From: Providencia alcalifaciens
GTDB lineage: Bacteria; Pseudomonadota; Gammaproteobacteria; Enterobacterales; Enterobacteriaceae
Assembly (NCBI RefSeq): GCF_020271745.1
Contig: NZ_CP084296.1
Location: 2,356,001 to 2,420,000 of the forward strand
DNA length: 64,000 bases
Direction: 5' to 3'
In this document: one piece after another, positions 35,572 through 42,657 of the stretch
Position numbering within the stretch: position 1 is the first letter of the stretch
Layout of the letters: each line of letters opens with the position of its first letter
Translations under genes and position numbers: made by a program
The notes under the pieces: generated by a model
Seen by the model: the letters and a program-made list of their open reading frames with translations, nothing else
Databases searched by the model: none
What the model was told of the DNA's origin: nothing

Positions 35572-36645
35572 CTACGGCTTGATAACGACCTTGATAGAGT
35601 CAGCTGATTTCGCCATAACAAACGCCTCTTCCCAATCATCGATTGAGTAGAAGTGGGTAACGATATCGTCAGCACATACTAATCCACGGCTAAATAGGTC
35701 AATGGCGACCTCGTAGCTGTATGGACCTAAGTGAGCACCTCTGATATCTAACTCTTTACGGTCACCGATAATTGACCAGTCTACGGTGGTTTCTTTACCG
35801 AAAACGCTGAATTCGACGAAGCGCCCCAGTTTACGGATCATTTCTAACCCCTGAGTCACACCGATTGGAGCGCCAGTCGCTTCGATATAGACATCGCAAC
35901 CGTAACCTTCGGTCATCTCTTTAACCAGCTTGATGGCGTCTTCTTTCAGTGGGTTGATTACCACGTCAGCGCCAAATTTCTTCGCTAGTTCAAGGCGCTC
36001 ATCGATAGCATCGATAACGACTAATTTTTTCGGGGTTTTGAGTTTCGCGACTTGGATCATGCACAGACCTAGTGGACCCGCACCTGCGATAACGACAACG
36101 TCATTTAAATCGATATCACCGCGGCGAACGGTATGGATAGCGCAGGCCATTGGCTCGATTAATGCGGCATCTTTTTCTGAAAGCTCATCAGGGATTTTGT
36201 GAATAATTGCACGCTCGGAGAAACGCATATATTCCGCCATTCCACCATCGGCAACTTCTTTTTGGAAGCCATAAATATCGTGAGTTTCACACATCCAATA
36301 TTTGCCTGATTTACAGAAACGGCACTCCCAGCACGGCACGATTTGTTCCGCTAAAATACGATCACCCACTTTCAGGCCATACTTTTCACCAGAACCTTCG
36401 CCCAGCTCTGCAACACGCCCGTAAAATTCGTGTCCCGGTACGACAGGGGCTTTGATCCATGGGTTTTCACCCCAGAACATTTGAGCGCCATCATTGGCTT
36501 TGCAGTCACCTGCGCAGATACCGCATCCATCGACTTTGATGACCACTTCACGAAACCCTGGTGTTGGTCTTTTAATCGCTTCAAAACGGTAATCATGGGG
36601 GCCATGACATACAACAGCTTTCATTTTTTCAGGTAGGGTACTCAT
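35572..36645 (-). CDS. Zinc-dependent alcohol dehydrogenase, probable polyol dehydrogenase
   Basis: 357 residues of the medium-chain dehydrogenase family. The catalytic zinc region is CGICAGDCKANDG and PVVPGHEFYG. The structural zinc cysteines are in PCWECRFCKSGKYWMC. The NAD-binding glycine motif is VVIAGAGPLGLCMIQVA. The overall sequence resembles proteins annotated as erythritol/L-threitol dehydrogenases, which oxidise a C4 polyol to erythrulose. It is the first gene of an operon with a CUT2 importer, which fits uptake and oxidation of a polyol, but the needed kinase and isomerases are not in the window. Substrate assignment is tentative. Confidence 0.8.
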   Translation of the reverse strand: MSTLPEKMKAVVCHGPHDYRFEAIKRPTPGFREVVIKVDGCGICAGDCKANDGAQMFWGENPWIKAPVVPGHEFYGRVAELGEGSGEKYGLKVGDRILAEQIVPCWECRFCKSGKYWMCETHDIYGFQKEVADGGMAEYMRFSERAIIHKIPDELSEKDAALIEPMACAIHTVRRGDIDLNDVVVIAGAGPLGLCMIQVAKLKTPKKLVVIDAIDERLELAKKFGADVVINPLKEDAIKLVKEMTEGYGCDVYIEATGAPIGVTQGLEMIRKLGRFVEFSVFGKETTVDWSIIGDRKELDIRGAHLGPYSYEVAIDLFSRGLVCADDIVTHFYSIDDWEEAFVMAKSADSIKVVIKP

Positions 36646-36676
36646 ATTCTCATAACCTCATTCTGGATGTTGTCTA

Positions 36677-36696
36677 TAATGTTGACGTCAACATTA
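36677..36696. promoter_or_regulatory. LacI-type operator 1
   Basis: Perfect 20-bp palindrome TAATGTTGACGTCAACATTA, centred about 42 bp upstream of the dehydrogenase start. Even symmetry and a central CG are typical of LacI-family sites. It shares ATGNNGAC/GTCNNCAT with operator 2. Confidence 0.75.
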
Positions 36697-36809
36697 AACG
36701 TCGCCTTTGTAAGTAAACCGTTATCTTTGTAACGCTTGATGGCTAAAAATAATAATCGTGTGAAAAAAGTGATGCTCTATTGTTATAAATAAATTGTTTG
36801 GTTTTTAAT

Positions 36810-36825
36810 ATGACGACGTCGTCAT
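36810..36825. promoter_or_regulatory. LacI-type operator 2
   Basis: Perfect 16-bp palindrome ATGACGACGTCGTCAT, 131 bp centre-to-centre upstream of operator 1. It has the same central GACGTC and the same ATG/CAT outer arms. Paired sites at this distance would suit repression by looping. Confidence 0.7.
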
Positions 36826-37201
36826 TTTTAAGAGATGCTAAATAAAAAAGTGATAATTGTGATTCAAATCCTATTTTTTATTTAAGAACTCTTTTGTTTG
36901 TGAGGTTTTTTTTGCCAGACAAAATGCAAACTATAGCGGGTACGATGATTTCCAAAAGAGTATAATTAGTTTCGTTATTTTCAGAAGTGAAGAATCTTTG
37001 AAAAAACATTTCAGCTAACATTTTAAAGTGAAACTTAAATTAATTTGCGTAATTAATGTGATCATGATCGATTTGGTATGGCGCATAAATCTCTATTAAT
37101 CCTTTTCTTTGCTATTTTTCCGATTGAATAAAAAGTGTTATATCGATAACTTAAATTAAATATCTCAGTATTAATTATTTTTTTATTAAAAAGGCATAAA
37201 A
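36826..37201. other. AT-rich intergenic region upstream of lemA operon
   Basis: About 375 bp without genes, containing the promoter of the lemA-GIDE operon and possibly upstream promoter elements of the polyol operon. AAGG precedes the lemA start at 37202. No other structure is evident. Confidence 0.4.
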
Positions 37202-37762
37202 ATGGCAACGACAATGATTGTTCTAGTGGTTTTACTGCTTATTTTTGTGGGATGGGGAATTTCTATTTATAACCGTTTGGTGAGTACTCGAAATCAAGTT
37301 AGCAATCAATTTGCCAATATTGATGTGATTTTAAAACAGCGTGCTGATCAAATTCCCCAATTAGTGACGATAGTTGAGAAAGCTATGGAGCATGAAAAAG
37401 CGATATTTACCTCATTGAGTGATGCTCGCCAAAATTATTTTAGCGCTAAAAATGTGAATGAAAAAATTGCGGCATCGAATGAAATGGATCAGGCATTAAA
37501 AAGTCTCATCGCGGTTGCTGAAAACTACCCAACGCTAATATCGGGTGAGCAATTTACCCAATTACAAATCGCACTAAGCGAAGTGGAAGATAAAATTGCT
37601 CAGCGTCGCGAAGGTTTTAATGATGCAACAACGGAATACAATACAGCGATCCAAATGTTTCCAGATAGTATTTTTGCCAATATTTTTGGTTTTACTGCGT
37701 TGCCTTTATTGGAAATACCCGAGACTGAGAAAAAATATGATGGTATTCAATTCAAATCATAA
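37202..37762 (+). CDS. LemA-family membrane protein, first copy
   Basis: 186 residues. One N-terminal transmembrane helix (MIVLVVLLLIFVGWGI) precedes the LemA core IYNRLVSTRNQVSNQFANIDV and LKQRADQIPQLVTIVEKAMEHE, a helical domain exposed on one face of the membrane. The function of LemA proteins is unsettled. It heads a four-gene operon with a GIDE-domain protein and a second LemA. Confidence 0.9.
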   Translation: MATTMIVLVVLLLIFVGWGISIYNRLVSTRNQVSNQFANIDVILKQRADQIPQLVTIVEKAMEHEKAIFTSLSDARQNYFSAKNVNEKIAASNEMDQALKSLIAVAENYPTLISGEQFTQLQIALSEVEDKIAQRREGFNDATTEYNTAIQMFPDSIFANIFGFTALPLLEIPETEKKYDGIQFKS

Positions 37763-37783
37763 TCACCGTTAAAGGTATCATCT

Positions 37784-38827
37784 GTGAATATCTACTATTT
37801 TCTAGGCGCCGCATTAGGCGGCATTCTATTTTATATTGACAGCAAATATTCAAAAAAGCGCAAACTGAATTGGGGTGCGATTCCTTTTTTTGCGGTTCTA
37901 TTTGGGGCATGGGTAACCATTTCACCGGAACCTGATGAGTATATAAAATATTTCTTTTATGCGGCATCCGTCGGGGCTGCATTTGCTGCTAGTCGAATTA
38001 TTGTTGGAATAACCAGCAGTGCATATATTCGCTATCAGCGCTTGCAAAATGAAGGATCTTCAAAATTTACGGCCTTATTAAAGACGCTAGTGGGAACGGC
38101 ATTAGCCATCTGTTTAGGCGTAGGCTTTTTTATTGATATTCGCATCTTTTTTGTGGCTTTTGTCTTAGTGTTTGTATTCAATTTTATTGAAAATACGCCT
38201 CAGAAACGTTTTCTAAAGTTTCAAAAGAACCTTGCAACATCAAAAATTCGCTCGATTGCGATGGGATTGGTGGAGGTTGAGGGCAAAATTACCTCCGGAA
38301 CAGAAGTCAAAAGTCAGTTGGGTAATCGCAGTTGCTATGGTTCGTTCTATTACGAGTATTCTATTTCGAAAGATAAAGAGGGTAAAAAGAGTTATACCCT
38401 GCAAGATAGCAAAACCCAGTTACATGATTTCACCATTACAGATGATACGGGCTCAGTGAAAGTTATTTGTGAGCCTGACTATTTTGTCCACATCGGATTA
38501 ATACCCCATCAGGATTTTGAGAGTGGTAACCGGCGCTATAAAGAGTATTTGCTAGAAAGCGGGAAGAGTTATTTATTGATTGGCTCAGCGGACAGTGAAA
38601 ATGGCAAAATGGTGATCACCCGTAAAGCGCCGCACATGTTATTAGGTGTTTCGCCATCAGATTATGTGACTCGCTGGAATAAATCCGCACCTATGCGTAG
38701 GAATATCGGGGTGACGGCAATGATTGCAGCTATTCTGATTGCGCTAATATTAATGACACCAGTGAGTTATCGAGATGGATATTTAACGCTCTATTTTAAC
38801 CAAATTTCGTTTTCTGACAGTGAATGA
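37784..38827 (+). CDS. GIDE (BAM)-domain membrane protein
   Basis: 347 residues from a GTG with AAAGG upstream. Three or four N-terminal transmembrane helices span about residues 1-120. A GIDE-type domain (about 130-300) includes SIAMGLVEVEGKI, SCYGSFYYEYSIS and DFTITDDTGSVKV, and one C-terminal helix follows (MIAAILIALILM). This domain is shared with eukaryotic mitochondrial E3 ligases of the MULAN/MAPL group but without a RING finger here. Bacterial copies often lie next to lemA, as here. Biochemical role unknown. Confidence 0.75.
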   Translation: MNIYYFLGAALGGILFYIDSKYSKKRKLNWGAIPFFAVLFGAWVTISPEPDEYIKYFFYAASVGAAFAASRIIVGITSSAYIRYQRLQNEGSSKFTALLKTLVGTALAICLGVGFFIDIRIFFVAFVLVFVFNFIENTPQKRFLKFQKNLATSKIRSIAMGLVEVEGKITSGTEVKSQLGNRSCYGSFYYEYSISKDKEGKKSYTLQDSKTQLHDFTITDDTGSVKVICEPDYFVHIGLIPHQDFESGNRRYKEYLLESGKSYLLIGSADSENGKMVITRKAPHMLLGVSPSDYVTRWNKSAPMRRNIGVTAMIAAILIALILMTPVSYRDGYLTLYFNQISFSDSE

Positions 38828-38828
38828 T

Positions 38829-39371
38829 ATGAATCAGATTATCTTTTGGATCTTTGTTGCCGTGGTAGGTACCATTTTGGTTCGTTATATTGTGGGGATC
38901 TACAATAATATTATTTTCTTGAAAAATAATTGCGAAAAAGCGTTTGCCAATATTGATGTGCTCCTAAAAAAGCAGGCAGATTTAATGCCTCAATTAACGG
39001 TTGTGGCAGAAGGGGCGATGGTCCATGAAAAACGTTTAATTAGCGAATTACTGCAAAGTCGTCAGCACTATTTATCTACGGAACAGCTTGATGTTAAAGT
39101 GGATTCTGCAAACCAATTTCGCTCACATTTAAAACCGATTTTTTTACTGGCAGAAAAATACCCTAAGCTGATTAGCCAGCCTGCACTATTAGCATTGCAA
39201 ACGTCAGCAAAAGGGCTTGAAGATCAAATTGCGGATCGCCGAGAATTTTTTAATCAAACGGTCACGTTATACAATACGAATATTCGCCTTTTCCCTAATC
39301 TCATTTTTACTCTCTTATTCCGTTTTAAAGATATTCCCTTACTGTATGTTCAACAGGAGTCTACATCATGA
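38829..39371 (+). CDS. LemA-family membrane protein, second copy
   Basis: 180 residues from the ATG at 38829. A GTG at 38820 overlapping the previous gene's stop is also possible. It has an N-terminal helix (IIFWIFVAVVGTILVRYIVG) and the LemA core IYNNIIFLKNNCEKAFANIDV with LKKQADLMPQLTVVAEGAMVHE. It is clearly paralogous to the first LemA (same FANIDV, PQL and HEK landmarks) but diverged. Two different LemA copies flanking a GIDE protein suggest a hetero-complex in the inner membrane (inference). Confidence 0.9.
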   Translation: MNQIIFWIFVAVVGTILVRYIVGIYNNIIFLKNNCEKAFANIDVLLKKQADLMPQLTVVAEGAMVHEKRLISELLQSRQHYLSTEQLDVKVDSANQFRSHLKPIFLLAEKYPKLISQPALLALQTSAKGLEDQIADRREFFNQTVTLYNTNIRLFPNLIFTLLFRFKDIPLLYVQQESTS

Positions 39372-39760
39372 TCACAATTCCTTTTTCGTGGTTTGGTTTC
39401 ACCGATTGGTTGGTGAATAAAGGGGAACCGGGATTGATTGTGATGTTTGCCACGTTTGGAATGATCCCAGCCTGTATAGTTTTCACGTTGGTGATGAGAA
39501 TGGTTGGGATGAAGAAATTCATTGCCCCGGTGGCATTGGGGATGATTAGCTCGATGTTTATCAGCATGATGGTGCTTATACCACTATTATTAATCTTCCG
39601 CTTCGATAACATTCCAAAAGCGATGTTAGTTTGGATGGTCGTTCTGGGAAGCTGTATTGCCTTTTTCCTAACGAATATGCATTACATTGAGATTTGGTCA
39701 TCAAGCCGAGAAGAGAAAAAGAAAAATAGTGTGACGGCGAGAAAGAAACAGAAAAAATAA
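39368..39760 (+). CDS. Small membrane protein of the lemA operon
   Basis: 130 residues, starting in a 4-bp overlap (ATGA) with the second lemA. It has three or four hydrophobic helices (LIVMFATFGMIPACIVFTLV, FIAPVALGMISSMFISMMVL, MLVWMVVLGSCIAFFL) and a very basic C-terminal tail rich in Lys and Arg. I do not recognise a family. The tight coupling implies it works with the LemA/GIDE proteins. Confidence 0.75.
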   Translation: MITIPFSWFGFTDWLVNKGEPGLIVMFATFGMIPACIVFTLVMRMVGMKKFIAPVALGMISSMFISMMVLIPLLLIFRFDNIPKAMLVWMVVLGSCIAFFLTNMHYIEIWSSSREEKKKNSVTARKKQKK

Positions 39761-40500
39761 AAGACGTTTTTTTACTATTTCTGACATTATATCTGACTGT
39801 TTTATGGCTTAGATCAAAAAACAAATTATTAAGCTATAAGACAATGGTTTCATAATTCACCAAATAAAAATGGAATACTAGGATAAAACACGATAGGTAA
39901 GTAGATCAAATCACATTTAGATTGTCTAAATATGATCAAAAAAAAGAATGGCTAGATAAAGATTCCATTATTACTCCTCATTAGAGTAACAAATTGGCTA
40001 TGATTTTGGTATAACTTCACAAGTTTGTATAGTTTCTTTAGTTTATTGTTTATATGTGTGAATGATTTACTAGGTTATTTGTTTCTATTTTGTTGATTTA
40101 TATTTAAATAAAATTATCTCTGTCTTTTTTTGTCAATTATCGATCTTTCATCCCTACTCCGTACGTGTGTAAAATTGTAATTTTTCACTAATCAGAACAA
40201 ATAAAAAGTATATTTGATATAAAAAACTATATTTCCATTCTTTTTATGACCATTCTAGGTTTAAATATATTCAATTGGTAATCTTAAAGTGAGTAATTAA
40301 GTTTACTCATTTGTTTTTTATGGTGAAATATATTGAAATACTTTGTAATGAATCAAAGCTAAATAATTTCCTGTATTTTGGTTAATTTAAATTCTAAAAA
40401 TATATGCTTATAATAGCTCCATCGAATTAATTAGTCTGATAGAGTTTATTAGCATTAAATCGATATTGAAAATAAATAAGCTCAGCTAAATACCTCAATT
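39761..40500. other. AT-rich intergenic region upstream of fimbrial operon 2
   Basis: About 740 bp with no convincing open frame. It is very AT-rich, as expected for an H-NS-bound fimbrial promoter. I looked for inverted repeats flanking a promoter (phase-inversion switch) and for a nearby recombinase gene, and saw neither. Confidence 0.5.
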
Positions 40501-40540
40501 TTCCTCTTGGAATTTTAAACTTATAAAATTCCAAGAGGAA
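40501..40540 (+). terminator. Terminator/attenuator hairpin in the fimbrial leader
   Basis: Perfect 16-bp inverted repeat TTCCTCTTGGAATTTT/AAAATTCCAAGAGGAA with an 8-nt loop, followed on the plus strand by TAATTTTG and a T-run. It stands only 45 bp upstream of the first pilin ATG, so it either ends upstream transcripts or attenuates the fimbrial operon. Confidence 0.75.
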
Positions 40541-40584
40541 TAATTTTGTTTTTTTTAATATTTTTATTTTATAGGATTTATTTC

Positions 40585-41211
40585 ATGTATAAGAAAGCCA
40601 TAATTGCATTATCTTTAATTACAGTGTCCGGAGCTACATTAGCTTCAGCTCCAGTTGCAAATTTAAAAGTAACAGGATCAATTACGCCACCAACCTGTAC
40701 AATTAAAGGTCAAAATGAAGTTGACTTAGAATATGTATTTGATGTATCTCCAGGTATGTTCCCTGTATCAGGTAACTTATTACTAGATGCAAAAACAAAT
40801 AGTATCGAAGTTGTTTGTGATGCCTCGACCTATTTAACATTCTCTTCAACAGATAACCGTGCGAGTTCTGTATTAGGCACGAGTGTATATAACTTTGGTT
40901 TAGGTCTATATGATACCGACCAAAAAGTTGGGTTCTATACCATCACCATGAAGAATCTGACAGTCAAAGCGGATTCTTCAAGCGCGGCTCAAGCTGTTGG
41001 TGCATCGAATGGAACATCATATTTATCATCATTAACTATTGATAAAACGAAAAAAATGGCTTGGGCAACAGCAGTTAGTACATTGAAAGCTGGGCAAATT
41101 TTCTCTGCTGATTTGGATGTAAGACCAACTCTGAGCTCTACGCTGAAAACAAGTTCAGGTGATGCAAAATTAGATGGCGATGCAACATTAACCTTTGCTT
41201 TCTCGCTCTAA
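40585..41211 (+). CDS. Fimbrial subunit-like protein, DUF1120 type (first)
   Basis: 208 residues from the ATG at 40585 (AGGA upstream). A TTG at 40546 lies in the T-run and is rejected. The signal peptide ends TLASA. The mature protein opens NLKVTGSITPPTCTIKG, and a second Cys is in IEVVCDAS. The FGLGLYDTDQKVGFYTI segment and the final ATLTFAFSL are typical of DUF1120 proteins, which accompany usher and chaperone genes and are thought to be pilus subunits. As the first gene it is probably the main structural subunit. Confidence 0.85.
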   Translation: MYKKAIIALSLITVSGATLASAPVANLKVTGSITPPTCTIKGQNEVDLEYVFDVSPGMFPVSGNLLLDAKTNSIEVVCDASTYLTFSSTDNRASSVLGTSVYNFGLGLYDTDQKVGFYTITMKNLTVKADSSSAAQAVGASNGTSYLSSLTIDKTKKMAWATAVSTLKAGQIFSADLDVRPTLSSTLKTSSGDAKLDGDATLTFAFSL

Positions 41212-41274
41212 TTTTTTGATTGAAGTGAATAGATATAAATTTATATCTATATCTATTCACTATGGAATGGAACT

Positions 41275-41937
41275 ATGATTAAAAAAATAACACTATTAAT
41301 ATTATCGATAATATTAATATCTCCAGCTGTATCTGCAAGTACAACAGCAAATGTAAAAGTATCAGGTGAAATTAAAATGCCAACCTGTTTAATTAATGGA
41401 AATGAACAGTCTGATTTTATTTTCGAACTGATAAATATATCTACAAATCAGTTGCATAAAACATCTTATATGACATTTAGCTCACCAAGGAAAAATAAAT
41501 TAACTGTGACTTGTGATGCAGAAACATATTTAGCATATAGTGCAACTGACACGTATGAAAATACGCCATGGAATACATTGGATACTGCACGACGTTTTTC
41601 CATGGTACTTTCAGATGATACAGATAAATCTATTGGTGCAGTTATGTTTACTGTTTCTGATGTCACTATTGATTCTAAAGAGGCTGTAATTTCAACACGT
41701 GGCTACGGTGGGAATTATTCTAAATACCTACCGAAAAGCGTACTTAATAGTTTTTCTACTGAATACAGCTCTGATCTTAGTAACAAATTTACCTCTGGTC
41801 AGGTTTTTTCTGTGAGTTTTTCGACTGATACATTTTATATTGGCTCAACTGACGAATTAACAGACACTGGTATTGATTTAGCTTCTAGTGTTGATTATCA
41901 AGCCGAAGCTGTGCTGGCGTTTAACTTTGGTATTTAA
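41275..41937 (+). CDS. Fimbrial subunit-like protein, DUF1120 type (second)
   Basis: 220 residues with signal peptide (IILISPAVSA), then TANVKVSGEIKMPTCLING, second Cys in LTVTCDAETYLAYSATD, and final AVLAFNFGI. It is a paralogue of the preceding gene with the same cysteine layout. GGAA lies upstream of the ATG. Confidence 0.85.
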   Translation: MIKKITLLILSIILISPAVSASTTANVKVSGEIKMPTCLINGNEQSDFIFELINISTNQLHKTSYMTFSSPRKNKLTVTCDAETYLAYSATDTYENTPWNTLDTARRFSMVLSDDTDKSIGAVMFTVSDVTIDSKEAVISTRGYGGNYSKYLPKSVLNSFSTEYSSDLSNKFTSGQVFSVSFSTDTFYIGSTDELTDTGIDLASSVDYQAEAVLAFNFGI

Positions 41938-41969
41938 TTAAGCTTTAATTAGAAGTCATTTGGGGACGT

Positions 41970-42620
41970 ATGCGTTTATTTATTATGCCAGTAGTTAAAG
42001 CGACATTGTTATTCACATACTGTAGTCTATTTTTTAGTGACATAGCCTATTCGTATACGTTTCAAAACAGAAATATTATTGAACAGATTGAGTCACCCCC
42101 TACGTGTGAAGTAATTATCCCTGATGGCGGGAAGTATCAATTTAATCAATTGCATGCTAGCCAGTTTAATGCAGTTAAAGCAACAGAAATACCCGAGATA
42201 ACCAAAACATGGCAAGTATCATGTAATACGCCAATTCAATTGCTTGTTCAATTCTCGGATAACCGAAGTGATTCATCAAAGTTGGGAAGTGAAGATTACT
42301 TTGGATTAGGGAAAGTGAATAGCCAAGGGCGGTTAGGGAATTACCAATTGATACTTAACCAACCTAAAGTTGATGGTCAATCGGTTGGGATTGGTGCAGT
42401 GGAAGGTGTAGGGTCATTTCAGCGCATTCAAGGGGCTGCATTAAAAGGGAAAAAATACGGATGGTTTGCAAATGAAAACGTGTTATCCAGTGGAAAAACT
42501 TTTACCGTTAATATAGCCGTTAAGCCTATATTAAATAACCTTACAGAAACCAATGGTCCTATTATTGAGGCTGTGGAATTAGATGGTAGTGCAGATGTTA
42601 TATTTTCCTTTGGAATATAG
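41970..42620 (+). CDS. Fimbrial subunit-like protein, DUF1120 type (third)
   Basis: 216 residues. Signal peptide (FFSDIAYS), then ESPPTCEVIIPDGGKY, second Cys in WQVSCNTPIQLLVQFSDNR, YFGLGKVNSQGRLGNYQLIL and the final ADVIFSFGI. It is the most diverged of the three paralogues and the last before the usher, so an adaptor or tip role is possible. Confidence 0.82.
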   Translation: MRLFIMPVVKATLLFTYCSLFFSDIAYSYTFQNRNIIEQIESPPTCEVIIPDGGKYQFNQLHASQFNAVKATEIPEITKTWQVSCNTPIQLLVQFSDNRSDSSKLGSEDYFGLGKVNSQGRLGNYQLILNQPKVDGQSVGIGAVEGVGSFQRIQGAALKGKKYGWFANENVLSSGKTFTVNIAVKPILNNLTETNGPIIEAVELDGSADVIFSFGI

Positions 42621-42657
42621 TTTTAATTCTTAGTAATTTATATTGGAAATAATAATA

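Noticed and set aside
39761..40540. Possible invertible promoter (phase switch) for fimbriae
   Set aside because: The only clear inverted repeat (40501-40540) has an 8-nt loop, so it is a hairpin and not a switch; no recombinase gene is near.
40546..40584. TTG start for the first DUF1120-type subunit
   Set aside because: It would start in a poly-T tract directly behind a hairpin; the ATG at 40585 has a ribosome site and a proper signal peptide.
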